A DNA stretch of 64,000 nt from Palaemon carinicauda (GCF_036898095.1 NC_090745.1:85562217-85626216); one strand, 5' to 3'. Shown: positions 11,976-25,486, counted from the first letter of the stretch. Made by a program: numbers and translations. The notes: generated by a model from the letters alone, not told the origin.

Positions 11976-12365
11976 TTACAGAGCCTTATCTATGTCTGCG
12001 TCGATCTTCAGTTGTACGAGGGAATACTGGACCTGTTCCTGGGGCACCACTGCGTTTGGTGGAGCCTTGGGGAATAGTAGGCACCTTAGGGAGTCGTTGG
12101 GTAAGTACGGTCCCTGAAAATTCTTTTGGAATCTACTTACCCATATGCGAAGGGTCTCCCTCGCTGTATCTCTAGTCTCTATGTTGACTGAGGGAGCTTC
12201 TCCAAAGCCATTGGCCAGTAGGGTCGAACAGGTGGGGCAACCCTTCGGGTCCCAATACTTGAGGACTCCCGACACGATGCAGGAGGGGGCATGAGTCCTG
12301 CACTTCACGTGGCCACAAAAGTCTTTGCCTTTGTGGTTGCAGGATAAGGCTGCACACTTCTCCAT
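11976..12365 (-). pseudogene. Gag N-terminus of DIRS 1 with Cys/His cluster
   Basis: A 129-codon frame starting MEKCAALSCNHKGKDFCGHV, then a second cluster WDPKGCPTC. A similar Cys-rich start (PCGTFM..., CPSCRG, CSEC) opens gag of DIRS 2 at 56930, which supports both as the gag N-terminus. It is in another frame from the rest of gag (11943-10825), so a frameshift near 11950-11980 separates them. Confidence 0.65.
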
Positions 12366-12396
12366 TGGCCCCTCCTGTAAAGGAAAAGGGGCTCAA

Positions 12397-14215
12397 TGAG
12401 TATATAATCTTTTATATCAGTGATATAAAAGCATACAATTTTTATCAACAATAGTAATTCCTATCGTTTATGATAGCTTAGGATAGTAAGCTTGAAAGGA
12501 ATTAGAAAAGACATATCTGTATTTCCCCTCCCAGGCCATTGCTGAGACCTCCATCAGTAGTTAATATTTTAGTTCCCTGATAGGGAGAATACGAGGTAGG
12601 AGTAAACTCTAGGGACTAGAATTAGGGTTAGTAAGCGCTATACTAGCTTTATCTACCTGTAGTACATAAGCACTGATCGGTGATTTATTAGGGTCCCGAT
12701 GATCGAAGAAATCATCTGGGTGTTGAGGGATTACTCAACCTCAACATAATATCGTGGTCCCAACAATAGACTGTGATAGGAAAAACAGAGTATGTTAGAA
12801 AATAAGTGTACTACTGTATATTTGCATACTGTAGTTCAGCCGGCGCACTGCCGAGGTTAGGTTAGTACCTGGCGGCACTAACTGATAGAGAGAGAGAAAC
12901 CATTAAGGAAGGAGTGATTCCTATTATGGATTAGCACAACAATTGGAAGTGAAGGAGGCCTGCCAAGCCACCTACTGTCTCCTTGCCAGAATGAGAGTTC
13001 CAATGGAAGGGGTAAGAATCCATCTGATTCTGGCTTCCACCTATCCACAAAAGGCCTGCCGCCGGCTATACTGCCGATGGCAATAATTGTGGATGGCAGA
13101 CCAAGAGAGCGCTGAGGACTTCTCAAAAGCATGTTAGGTTTCCCACTGGCAGCAGTCAAGGGCCGGCTCAATCTTCCCCCCATGACACTCACTTCCGGTG
13201 AAGGAAGGACATAAAGGGGAAGGTGGCTGAGGCGGCTGAACGAACTGCCGCCGGTAGGGTACCGGGCGGCAACGCAGACAACCTGGCAAGCCGGGATGAC
13301 TGTCACAATACCGGTGAAAGAATATTGTGATGGCTATGCTGACAGTAAAGGACAGACGGGCGAAGGGAAAGGGTCTTGAAGTACACTGGGAAGGGAGGTG
13401 GCAGCAGGTATGCCGCCTACCTTCGACAGTGGACTGAGGAAGCATGGCTTCCTGCGCTGACGACGTTGTCGGCGGCAGAGGAAACATGATTCTTTTGCTG
13501 GCGACATCGTCAGCAGCAACACAAGGGCACCCTGAGTTAATTACTATCTAACCCAGAGCCGGAGCTCTACTCAACGGCGATGTAGGAAGACAGTGGTTGC
13601 CGCCTGTAATGGTGGCGGCACTCAGGGAGGGAGGAAGGGTTTAGCCTCTTTTTTTCTCTCTAAAAGAGAATGTATATCAAACCTTATCCATAAATTCTAG
13701 AGGATGCAAGTCCTCATCCGAATTAATAAAGAACGATAGGGTGAGGCTAAACATGGGGAATTTCTTTACTAACATATATATGAGCAAGGCTAGCCTAGCT
13801 CTGGTAAGAACCACGGCCAAGGTTATCACCGCCAGGGCTCCCGCCGTATACGAAAAGTAAAGTTACATATTAGGAAGAGGAATAAAATTCATGTTTGCAA
13901 GATCACCACTTGTATAATTTGCCTAAATAGCTAACATTATAGCCTAATACCGGGAAATGTTGCCCTACTGACTAACTAAATTGCAATAGTAACGGGCAAC
14001 TGCAGTCGTAAAATGGCTGCTTCCGGTCTGGGCAAGGCTCACCAAAACACACTTAAATTATCAAAATTTAACTGTGAAAAGGAAGACTAAAATTATACAC
14101 AGGAAAGAATTAATACTCGACTTTCCAAAGGATGAAAATACTGGAGATTGTATGATGAATATTCCGATAACTTGCAACAAAACACCGGGTTAGTTTGGGA
14201 GAACAGCTAGCTTGA
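12397..14215 (-). other. 5' non-coding part of DIRS 1
   Basis: About 1.8 kb between gag and the left ITR. 12840-13640 is GC-rich with recurring GGCGGC/GCCGCC words; chance frames there on the minus strand (13522-12878) show no recognisable domain. Confidence 0.55.
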
Positions 14216-14220
14216 AATGC

Positions 14221-14532
14221 TACAAGGAAAGGAATGGCGGCCGGTAGTAGTACGGATAGGAGGTTCACCGGGTATCTAGAATAGCACCCCTTTTCTTTCG
14301 CCACTCTTTCCCCTTACATCAAAGAGTTAAATCTATTCAGGGTGAAGATTGCAATGTGTCATATCTAACAAATACATCCCCTGATCACTTGTGATATCCT
14401 TACCTGGACACTCGTGCCAGGAATTAGAATCCTGGACACCTTCGGTTTATTTCTGTGGGAGTATCACTATAGAAAATATCCCTTAGAAAGCTACCTAAAG
14501 GAACCTTCCATCAGGACGACATGACTGAGCCC
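14221..14532 (-). repeat. Left inverted terminal repeat of DIRS 1
   Basis: Inverse partner of 7262-7604. The outermost bases read CCATCAGGACGACATGACTG on the + strand, then the flanking (TA)-rich array begins. Confidence 0.85.
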
Positions 14533-14535
14533 AAA

Positions 14536-15400
<865 letters not shown>

Positions 15401-15693
15401 GCTATAGGGCTATGAATGCAGGGCGGATGAAATAATCAAATATGACAAAATGCCTAAAGAAACGGAAAGCTCTTATAAAAATACTCAAAATTATTTTAGC
15501 ATATTCAGAATTATATTTATGAATAAGGCCTTATAACAGTATCATGGTGGGAATTTCTTATCAAATAATTGGAGAGGGTAAAGTTAACGCCACAGAATAA
15601 CTAGATTATACATTCACTGTGAATACAGCAGGAATTAGATTTACATAAATCATGAACAAAGATCATAAAATAATTTCGTTATTTATATTTCAG

Positions 15694-15752
15694 AAACTTC
15701 AAAACGGAACCTCGGTCCTGCCAACACCTGCACTAATTGGGCTTAATAATGC
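15694..15752 (+). CDS. Exon 6 of lectin/sushi gene (second lectin-like domain)
   Basis: Acceptor TTTATATTTCAG, donor GC|GTAAGT. 59 bp reading KLQNGTSVLPTPALIGLNNA. ALIGLNN matches the WIGL(N/S)D strand of lectin folds with the Trp replaced. One sequon (NGT). Phase 0 in, phase 2 out. Confidence 0.8.
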
Positions 15753-16955
15753 GTAAGTATACAGTAACTATAAAGTAATATACTAATGTAATGAACGAAT
15801 ATTCAATGGTGCACAAACCAAAGTCAATAGCTATCTTCATTCCCCGTCGTGCATGATTAAACGTTTACCTGTTTCGGCCTAAATAGTAATGTAAATAAAA
15901 ACCTTTCCAGTTGATCCAATTATAAGAATTAATTCAACGACATTTGCACAGGACAATTCCTATTATTTGCGTGTATTTCTTTCTTGGTTATATACTTCAT
16001 TTATGTATATATTTTTTCCAAATAATTGTTTAAAGTGGAATGATCGAATATTTGATATATTTAAATATGTGTATTTAAATATATTTGTTTTTGGATAAAA
16101 ACAAAACTTCAAAATGACCCCTAGCAACCACTTTGATGATAAAAAATAAAAAAAAACTTTCACATCATAATAGTGGGACTGGAATCATTAAATGAATAAA
16201 GGATACTTATCCAATAATTGGATGATTATCCTTATAAAGGTAAAGATTAAAATAAAGAGAGGGTGAGTAATAGGCCTACCAGATGTGTATCAAACGAGAT
16301 TCACACGTAAATTATAACGTATTGTCTTTTTTATTGTACATAATGCTCTCACCTCTCGGTCAATAAAAACGGTTTGAGCCTGCTTTTTTTGCATTGAACT
16401 ATTTCAATTTTTGTGACCTTTTTCCACTGAAACTATTACTTGAAAAGCTCGCTGTCTGTTGAAAGGAAGTTAGTTGTTTTCGCCTCGTTTTTCAGTTACG
16501 CACAGTTGAAACTTCCACCTTCCCTTCCTCTACTTGAGTTTGGTAGGGACTTCATCAGCTTTAACTTCATCAGTCTGGCGGACATGCTTTTCTTTTTATG
16601 ACTTACTTCTACATAGTATCCGAGACTACAAAGTTAAAAGATCAATTCCTACCTTAACACTTGACCGATTTTTCCCACAATATTACGCAATGCGTCGAGT
16701 CAAAGATTTAAGTTAGAATATCTATATGTTTTCAATAAGAACTCTAATTAAAGTAAAAGAAGGGTACGGAGTTGCTTGGAGAGAGTCCCCGTATAAATGT
16801 TCGCCACATTTTACCAATTTTCGTGCCATTCTACCCTTTATACACTCTGCACGTAAACATTGACACGACTTATTGCATGGCATTACGAAAATAGAGCAAT
16901 GGTCGTGCAAGTGTCAAGGTGGCTATTATAATCTTGATTTTACTTATTGTAACAG
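15753..16955. other. Intron 6, no feature
   Basis: AT-rich sequence without recognisable repeats or genes; chance open frames at 16534-16716 and 16722-16910 have no recognisable content. Confidence 0.55.
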
Positions 16956-17143
16956 GTTGAACGGAGACTTCACGCTCGCAGGGTTATATACGGTGGGCGA
17001 CGACGTCACAGCCATGGCCACTGGTCCAGAGCCATATTATGCCCTCAACGTCCAGGAAACCAGCGCAGCTCTTGAGTTGGTTTCCATCCCTATTGATAAG
17101 GCAGATCTGACGACAGCCGTGTGCCAGTTTCCAGGATATAAAA
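16956..17143 (+). CDS. Exon 7 of lectin/sushi gene (end of second lectin-like domain)
   Basis: Acceptor TTGTAACAG, donor A|GTAAGT. It reads LNGDFTLAGLYTVGDDVTAM and ends TTAVCQFPGYK. The closing Cys (VCQF) is kept, but the two Cys that form the inner disulfide of the fold are replaced (around NVQETSAALEL and PIDKADLTT). Calcium-site motifs are absent. Phase 2 in, phase 1 out. Confidence 0.87.
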
Positions 17144-17190
17144 GTAAGTTTCTTTATAACTTGGTAAATGAACTTAACATGGGTTGCAAG

Positions 17191-17191
<1 letters not shown>

Positions 17192-17263
<72 letters not shown>

Positions 17264-17264
17264 C
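17192..17264. repeat. (AAT)n microsatellite
   Basis: About 23 AAT units, 50 bp past the exon 7 donor. Confidence 0.95.
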
Positions 17265-17431
17265 TAAACAGACCCATGAAATTTATACCAGAAATAATCC
17301 TATTAGGTATATCAAAGAAAACCTAAAAACATCCAATTTTTAATTCAACACAAAAAATAATAATACATCTTTGGTTTAAAGAGATTTTCAAATGGAAATA
17401 AATGCCAAAGAGTACATATTTATCCACAAAA

Positions 17432-17755
<324 letters not shown>

Positions 17756-17757
<2 letters not shown>

Positions 17758-18233
17758 GCCATTATTAGTCCACTGCCGAACAAAAGCTTCAGAGATGTCC
17801 TACCACTTGCGTATGTTTATGTTCTTTCTATGGTAGTCCACACCCGCATCTTTCTTAGTTTGTCAATCATCGTCTTCTCTTCCTTCCCCTGCTTCTTTTA
17901 CAATCTCTAAGGACTCATTCTGTTTTTCTTAATGTCCATCTATTATCTGTCATTTTCATTAATTTCTTTTCTTACGTGTTGTTGTTGTTAGAATATCCTC
18001 TACTTTAGTTTGCTCTCATATTCATGTTGCCCTCTTTCTGTCTCTTTGTGTTATCCCGGTCAATACTCTTTCCATAGCTCTCTGAGTTGTAACTAGCTAA
18101 AGTTCTAAGTCTTTAGTAAGGCTCCCGGTTTCTGATGTAAAGTTAAACTGGTAGGACCATCTAATTGAATCTGCTTTTTAGAGAATGTGGCATTTTAATT
18201 TTCATAATATTTTGTTTTCCAAAAGTTCTCCAT
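17756..18233 (-). mobile_element. RTE-like LINE, 3' end fragment (second copy)
   Basis: Same family and orientation as 698-1195, starting CAGCCATTATTAGTCCACTG on the + strand. Minus-strand translation shows WRTFGKQNIMKIKMPHSLKS, the start of the block just before the YGSETW region. Frameshifts and truncation show it is dead. Confidence 0.7.

Positions 18234-18234
<1 letters not shown>

Positions 18235-18301
<67 letters not shown>
18235..18301. repeat. (TA)n microsatellite between two LINE fragments
   Basis: Pure TA between the broken end of one LINE and the truncated 5' end of another. Confidence 0.95.
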
Positions 18302-18305
<4 letters not shown>

Positions 18306-19400
18306 TGCTCGAGTGCTTGGACGAGGATTAAAACTGGTAGGCGAGAATGATCATGAATGGGAGGTAAATCAGTTGTTGTTTGCGGATGATACTGTACTGG
18401 TAGCAGACACAAAAGAGAAGCTTGACCGACTAGTGACAGAATTTGGAAGGGTGTGTGAGAGAAAGAAGTTGAGAGTTAATGTGGGTAAGAGTAAGGTTAT
18501 GAGATGTACGAGAAGGGAAGGTGGTGCAAGGTTGAATGTCATGTTGAATGGAGAGTTACTTGAGGAGGTGGGTCAGTTTAAGTACTTGGGGTCTGTTGTT
18601 GCAGCAAATGGTGGAGTGGAAGCAGATGTACGTCAGAGAGTGAATGAAGGTTGCAAAGTGTTGGGGGCAGTTAAGGGAGTAGTAAAAATAGAGGGTTGGG
18701 CATGAATGTAAAGAGAGTTCTATATGAGAAAGTGATTGTACCAACTGTGATGTATGGATCGGAGTTGTGCGGAATGAAAGTGATGGAGAGACAGAAATTG
18801 AATGTGTTTGAGATGAAGTGTCTGAGGAGTATGGCTGGTGTATCTCGAGTAGATAGGGTTAGGAACGAAGTGGTGAGGGTGAGAACGGGTGTAAGAAATG
18901 AGTTAGCGGCTAGAGTGGATATGAATGTGTTGAGGTGGTTTGGCCATGTTGAGAGAATGGAAAATGGCTGTCTGCTAAAGAAGGTGATGAATGCAAGAGT
19001 TGATGGGAGAAGTACAAGAGGAAGGCCAAGGTTTGGGTGGATGGATGGTGTGAAGAAAGCTCTGGGTGATAGGAGGATAGATGTGAGAGAGGCAAGAGAG
19101 CGTGCTAGAAATAGGAATGAATGGCGAGCGATTGTGACGCAGTTCCGGTAGGCCCTGCTGCTTCCTCCGGTGCCTTAGATGACCGCGGAGGTAGCAGCAG
19201 TAGGGGACTCAGCAGTATGAAGCTTCATCTGTGGTGGAAATGTGGGAGGTTGGGCTGTGGCACCCTAGCAGTACCAGCTGAACTCGGCTGAGTTCCTGGT
19301 TAGGCTGGAGGAACGTAGAGAGTAGAGGTCCCCCCCCCCCTTTTTTTTCTTTGTTGATGTCGGCTACCCCCCAAAATTGGGGGAAGTGCCTTTGGTATAT
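18301..19400 (+). mobile_element. RTE-like LINE B, 5'-truncated copy
   Basis: Begins mid-RT at NARVLGRGLKLVGENDHEWE and contains FADDTVLVAD, KYLGSVV and FGHVERM, then the 3' UTR ending GTCGGCTACCCCCCAAAATT with an (ATGT)n tail. It matches 33014-34100 of the longer copy at roughly 98% by eye. A one-base deletion near 18687 (GTAAAAATAG against GTAAAATATAG) shifts the frame, so it reads as two open pieces, 18301-18705 and 18696-19151. Confidence 0.85.
19154..19200 (+). other. 3' UTR hairpin of LINE B (truncated copy)
   Basis: CTGCTGCTTCCTCCGG pairs with CCGCGGAGGTAGCAGCAG around a 13-nt loop. The same structure is at 33868-33914. A second hairpin (CCCCCCAAAATTGGGGG) sits at 19367-19383 next to the tail. 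Confidence 0.7.
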
Positions 19401-19413
19401 GTATGTATGTATG

Positions 19414-19494
<81 letters not shown>

Positions 19495-19621
19495 TTAAAG
19501 ATCTTGAGTATAAGTCCAAGTAGTAGTTGTCTTCTACATATATGGACGCATACATACATACATACATAAATATACACACACATATATATACATATATACA
19601 TATACATATATATACACACTG

Positions 19622-19657
<36 letters not shown>

Positions 19658-19851
19658 CTTAAAAATCTTGAGTATAAGTCCAAGTAGTAGCTGTCTTCTA
19701 CATATATGGACGCATACGTACATAAATATACACACACACATATATATACATATATACATATATATACGTATATAAACATATATATACGTATATAAACATA
19801 TATATATACACATATACATATATATTCACATATATATATACAAACCCAAAC

Positions 19852-19934
<83 letters not shown>
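19400..19934. repeat. (ATGT)n and (TA)n microsatellites with a duplicated insert
   Basis: LINE tail (ATGT)n at 19399-19420, then TA. The segment TTAAAGATCTTGAGTATAAG to the CATATATGGACGCATAC motif (19494-19552) recurs at 19659-19712 as TTAAAAATCTTGAGTATAAG, flanked each time by CA-rich steps, so a block of about 165 bp was duplicated within the array. Confidence 0.85.
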
Positions 19935-19937
<3 letters not shown>

Positions 19938-20120
19938 CTCAATATGGCCCGTTTTGAAGAGCCGATTTGTTTTGAATATTCTCATCATCGCATGCAATTC
20001 TTTATCAATATTACATACGTTAATTTCAGTTTTACTTGCGGATCATTTTCTTTCTGGGAGGACAGAGAATGGACTTGCCATTCCATTACATAATTATAAT
20101 ATTTCTAATTTTCATTCCAG

Positions 20121-20208
20121 CATGTAACACGGAGCCGCCTCCACCCTCAGTCACGATGTCTCGAGTTTGGGATAACAGCACTGCAATTGGTGCTAGTGTT
20201 CTGTACAC
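20121..20208 (+). CDS. Exon 8 of lectin/sushi gene (sushi 1, first half)
   Basis: Acceptor TTCATTCCAG, donor AC|GTAAGT. It reads [20 protein letters not shown] then AIGASVLYT: sushi Cys1 and the run-in to Cys2. Sequon NST. Phase 1 in, phase 2 out, joining exon 9 within the domain. Confidence 0.88.
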
Positions 20209-21030
20209 GTAAGTAAACCAGTCAAAATGAATTAGCATGAAACGTAGCAAAGATTCATCCGTATACAACAAGAATGTCTGCTTCCCTAAAATATCTTCAA
20301 ATTGAAGTGAACAATATTCATGATGTACTATTCATATCTTTACGCTATCAAAAAAACAGAAAGAACATCAATGAAATTAATTCATTACTACACATATCTG
20401 TCTGAAAATACAGAGAATAACGTTCATTTATCCATGTTGTAGTACGCTTTAAGAACGCTGCAATAAGCAAATATCAATCTGTCCAGGTTAAAGAAACTTT
20501 TTTTAAAGTTAACTGGAATAATATTTGTCAAATATATCTATGGCTCTTTCAAGACTACAATGAATAATATTCACAACGTGTCAATGTTAAAACACTATAT
20601 GAATTTTCTTAAATGACTTATGGTTACATAACAAAACAGAAAACTTACATGTACTTTACTAGACATTTCAATCCTATTCGCATCAATTCATTCTTTTTTT
20701 TTTTAATCTCATCCTAAGCATACTAACACACTTCTCACCCTGTAACCCAATTTTAGAATTTTACCTATTACTCTTTAATACAACATTATTTTCTCCTCGC
20801 GTGTTCATCTCATTTCTTTATCAAACTCATTTGTCTATTATGTTTACATATAAACATCCAGCCAATCCTATTCTCATACTGACACAGTATATCAACAACC
20901 TCTTACATTCTTCTCTGTGGAGATACATAATTCGGTAAAAACTTTTCCCTGACCTTTCGTTTTTCCCAAGTGTACTATATATCATGGATATGTATGTGTA
21001 CACATATGTATCTACAAACATACATATATA
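20209..21030. other. Intron 8, no feature
   Basis: AT-rich, no recognisable element before the TA array at 21035. Confidence 0.6.
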
Positions 21031-21034
21031 ATAT

Positions 21035-21150
<116 letters not shown>

Positions 21151-21456
21151 CGCGCGTGTCCGTACGATATCATACATCATAAGCTAAACATCTACACTAA
21201 CATGTAAAATTTATCCAATCCTCAAATAAGTATCATTTCCATAAATAAAAGCAACTCTAAAAAAGCATGATAACACATTTCCACAAATTCACATAAGACC
21301 CCGTAAGATGAATGTGTTAGTAAGGTTACGTAAAAGCTTATTATACTCCTACTCCTCCTCCTAAAATAACAACATTAATCATCACTTTAATTGTAACAGC
21401 ATTAATCATCACTTTAATTGTCATCATGGCGATGATTTATATGTTTTCCTTTTCAG

Positions 21457-21575
21457 TTGCTACCCTGGTTACTTCGTGAACGGCAACATTTCCTTGACAA
21501 ATAACACCGTCGCTTGCTATGGTCAACTTGGAGAATGGCTACCGAGTGAATCTGCCAGTTGCATTGTAGTCGACG
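21457..21575 (+). CDS. Exon 9 of lectin/sushi gene (sushi 1, second half)
   Basis: Acceptor TTTTCAG, donor G|GTATGA. It reads CYPGYFVNGNISLTNNTVAC, then YGQLGEWLPSESASCIVVD: Cys2, Cys3, the conserved Trp and Cys4 of a sushi module (CxxGYxx...C...W...C). Sequons NIS and NNT. Phase 2 in, phase 1 out. Confidence 0.93.
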
Positions 21576-21902
21576 GTATGAAAAGCAATTTAATCCCTCT
21601 TATTTTTCACTAATACAAAATATCATATCGGTTAGAAAGTATGTCTAATTATCAAGACAAACGGCTTTATTTTCCAGTTCTGTCTCGGGATCAAATATCG
21701 TTGACATACTCTCGTTTTATATTTAATAAATGACTGATCTATTTTAATGTTATCACCGATTTAAAAATATTTTAGACTTTTTCATTCATAACTTATATTT
21801 ATTTTGCTATCCCCTTATTTCCTTTCTTCACTGGGATACTTTCCCTTTTTGGAACCTTTCAGATTGTACCCTTCTGCTTCTCCAACCAGGGTTGTAGATT
21901 GG

Positions 21903-21966
<64 letters not shown>

Positions 21967-21980
21967 TAATAATAATAATC
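21903..21980. repeat. (AAT)n microsatellite
   Basis: About 25 AAT units with one AAC step, in intron 9. Confidence 0.95.
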
Positions 21981-22367
21981 TTCTATAATGATCAAAATCA
22001 GTCTGTTTTCTTCATTAATGAGAAATTAGGGTATTTAATAAACTCATTAAATCCCGTAATCTCAATCTTCTGTGTACTACAATCATACTTCCAGGTCAAG
22101 AGTTAACATTCTAGTTCTGTCCTAAGATCAAAGCTCAATATTTATGCACTGTCTAATGATCAAATCAGATCTGAAATTTGTTTAATGGTAAAACTACACT
22201 ATTCAACTTTCTGTGGCAATAAAGTTAAATTTAACTTTGATCAATAACAATAAAAAAAAAATCTATGAAAAGGTTATTTTAAGATCGAAAAAAATTGTGA
22301 AATTATAAGAGAATCTTTCATAATCATAGAACCTTATAAACTTAATCTTCCCCAAATATTCTTTTTT

Positions 22368-22507
<140 letters not shown>

Positions 22508-22606
22508 CTGTGCGCGCGCATTATATCTATTTCTATGTACATAAAAGACATGCAGTATATACACACACGTATCTATATATATGTGTGGGTATATAGGGTC
22601 CTTTAA

Positions 22607-25323
22607 TGGTAGAGGTCGGCTCATCAGTGAGGTACGCGCATGTGGGCGGAGCTTTTGTGACGTCATTCATCGGTGACGGTGGCTGAGGTTTGACTTGACT
22701 AGACGTAGTCTTATTTGATATGTCACGTTCATTTCTTCCAGAAGAAAAAGATAGAACATTTTGAAAAGACCAATCAAGAACTCCTGAAACTGGTTAGTTT
22801 GGAAACGGAAGTGACAGAACCTAAGTTCACATTAACTGAAATAAACAAGTTATTTCAACCTGTGCTAAGTGCAACACAGATAAAATCTCTCATAACTAAT
22901 GTCTGTCAGTCAATGCAGCGATGAAGACATATCGTTAGCTTTCACTCTCAGAAGCATGAGCACCAAATGCTATTCATATTTGCGAACTAAAAGAGGATTT
23001 CCTCTGCCATCAAAAAGTACACTGAATAAACGAACGCAAAATCTCAAATGTGAGCCGGGTATTTTGCATTCGGTTCTGTCACTGCTGAAGGCAAAATCAG
23101 AAACAATGACGGAAATTGAAAAACTTGCCGTTATTTCATTTGATGAAATGAATATTTCTAGTAAGTGGATTTCTGACAAAGGGATGGATGTTTTGTATGA
23201 ACCTCATGATAAAGTTCAAGTGGTTATGTTAAGAGGTTTGACGGCAACCTGGAAGCAACCCATATACTACCAATATGATAACTCTAATGTGCAAAAAAAC
23301 TGACTGATATCATTGTAAATGTTGAAAAGGCTGGATTTGCCATCGTGGCAATTGTCCATGATCTTGGATCTACTAATTTGAGGGTTTGGAAAGAATTCGG
23401 GATTGATCCCCTTAACCCAGAAAAAGTCTTTTTTAAAAATCCATGTGCTGACAGGAATGTCTCCATATTTGCTGATGCTACCCATATGATAATTATAAAT
23501 CATTTTCTGGATCACGGGTTTCTTATGGAAAATGGAAATAGCGTATCTGATGCCTGTGTCCGTGAAATGCTAATGAAAACCGTATCAGAGTATGCCTTAG
23601 CATATAAAATTAATAAAACACATAATGTAAGTGGCTTACAAAGACAGCGTGTAAGTATGCTGCACGGCTACTTTCAAAGTCATGTGCTAAGGCATTGTAT
23701 TTTTTAGGAGAAAGGGGCTTTATTAGAGAGGAACAATTGGAAGGAAACTGCCGATTTTATATCTACAGTGAATGAATGGTTCGATGTCATGAATTCTTCT
23801 ATGATGTTAGGAGACATAAAACCCGCAATGCATTTGTGAGAGATTTGGATAGCCAGAAAAGTGTTCTAAAAAGAATGGATGATGCTAGGCTGGGAATGAG
23901 GGTAAAAAATCCAAAATTTAATTGCCTTTACTAATTCCAAAAAGGTGTGATATTATCTTGTCACTCAATGACTGGGCTTTATAACATGCTAAACCAGTCA
24001 GGACATTTTTTTTATTATGACAAGGAGATTGAATCAAGACTGTCTTGAAAATTTTTTTGGATGTACTAGGCAGATGGCCCTCATCTCATTATCATCCCGA
24101 AGCAGTTAATTCTAAGTACAGATTGAAAAACTTTTTGCTAAGTAGGGATATTGAACTAGTTAGCGATAAGGCAAATGAAAGCCTTGACCCGTTATCTTAT
24201 GAAATAGTATCATCTGAACGTGATGGAAATGGACCTGATAAATCTTTCAATGACAAGGAACTGGCCTTAGAAATATGTATGACAAACATCATTTTTAGAG
24301 ACCTTTAATTTGATGTGAATCATAAGAATGACGAAATGTTCCCTGAGGAAACAGAATTTGCCAAATGTCAGAAATCCATTGACACCACAGGATCTGTTAT
24401 CGAGGAATAGTCCTTAAGATATATCGGTGGATATGTAGTGAAAAAAGCTTTTGTTTAAATATCTAAATTTAGTGTATATTGTTGATAGTAAGACGTCGGC
24501 GACATGGGTCCATTATATAAGTGAAGGAAAACTTTATGCACCATCCGACGATTTTTTTTTTTTCTAAACTAAAAATTTGTAGAGAAATTTTTTGAGCAAT
24601 GCATGGGTATGGGCTTAGACCAGGAACAGAATGCATAAAAACAATGGCTGCTGAAATGAAATCTGCTGTCACTGGTGTTCCTGACGAGGTTGTGGAATTT
24701 TTTACCAAAATATCAGTTTTTAGAATGCGGCACCTCAACAACATTATCGACATAAGTAAAAAGAAACAGAGGACTTGCAGGAGTACAGTAAGAAAAACCA
24801 TGAAAACAACAACTTGATTTTTCCTCCTAGGGTGCACACCTGGCTCAGTGAGAAACAAACTCATGCTTATCTGAATTCCATCACTATGAAACTGTCATCT
24901 TTGTTCTGTTAATCTGTTAGGATTAAAATGAGAATCCTTAACTCGTTGTGTAGGATTTAGTACCAAGGATAACTTTCTCTACGTTAATCTATACCTCTTT
25001 GGTTAAGGATAAATGGCAGTCAATACATTACAGTGTTTGTGTTCCCTATTAAGATACATCTATACCCTATGACTATGTTTAGAAGCATCAGAATATTATT
25101 AAACTTTGATGTATAGTCTACCCTAAGGATAATCTGTACTTTAATAAAAAAAAAAAAAAAAATAGAAATAAAATATTAAGGGGTATTTTTATTTTGGAAA
25201 GGTATCCTTGCATCGTGTTACTACGTATACCTGTCAGTCAATTCTGTCAAGGGAGACTATACGAGGTGTGACGTCATGCGCAGACGGAACGTATTTTCGC
25301 TCGCTTATGAGCCGACCTCTCCC
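22607..25323 (+). mobile_element. P-element-family DNA transposon, decayed
   Basis: Inverted ends: GTAGAGGTCGGCTCATCAGT at 22609-22628 and the reverse complement of 25296-25323, GGAGAGGTCGGCTCATAAGC. Both ends also carry GCGCATG and GACGTCA just inside. The interior encodes a broken P/THAP9-like transposase. No 8-bp duplication is recognisable because both flanks are microsatellite-like. Length about 2.7 kb, in host intron 9, same strand as the gene. Confidence 0.8.
22715..24830 (+). pseudogene. P-element (THAP9-like) transposase pseudogene
   Basis: Pieces in three frames: 22715-22924 (coiled-coil-like KIEHFEKTNQELLKLVSLET), 22899-23303 (YSYLRTKRGFPLPSKSTLN, VISFDEMNISSKWISD, QVVMLRGLTATWKQPIYYQY), 23345-23707 (AIVHDLGSTNLRVWKEFGI, VSIFADATHMI), 24045-24308 and 24599-24817 (GVPDEVVEFFTKISVFRMRH). 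These are the RNase-H-like core and C-terminal blocks of P transposases. No Cys2-Cys-His THAP zinc finger is seen at the N-terminus. Frameshifts and stops make it non-functional. Confidence 0.8.
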
Positions 25324-25409
25324 ATATACATATATATATATATGTTTATATATATACATATATATATGTATATATATGTATATATACATATAGATACATA
25401 TATATACAC

Positions 25410-25486
<77 letters not shown>

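Larger units (their letters stand above)
7262..14532 (-). mobile_element. DIRS-type retrotransposon 1 (RT palm deleted)
   Basis: A 7.27-kb element read on the minus strand: left ITR 14221-14532, gag 12365-10825, RNase H 10740-9830, tyrosine recombinase 9700-8500, internal complementary region 7669-7760, right ITR 7262-7604. Inverted terminal repeats plus a tyrosine recombinase and internal complementary region define the DIRS group, which integrates through a circular intermediate. No target-site duplication is seen, as expected for the group. No reverse-transcriptase palm motif occurs between gag and RNase H. It lies in host intron 5, antisense to the gene. Confidence 0.85.

Noticed and set aside
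12880..13520. Minus-strand frames in the GC-rich 5' region of DIRS 1
   Set aside because: No recognisable motif, overlapping in several frames; typical of GC-rich non-coding sequence.
24469..24864. Minus-strand open frame with hydrophobic stretches inside the P element
   Set aside because: Antisense to identifiable transposase sequence; chance frame.
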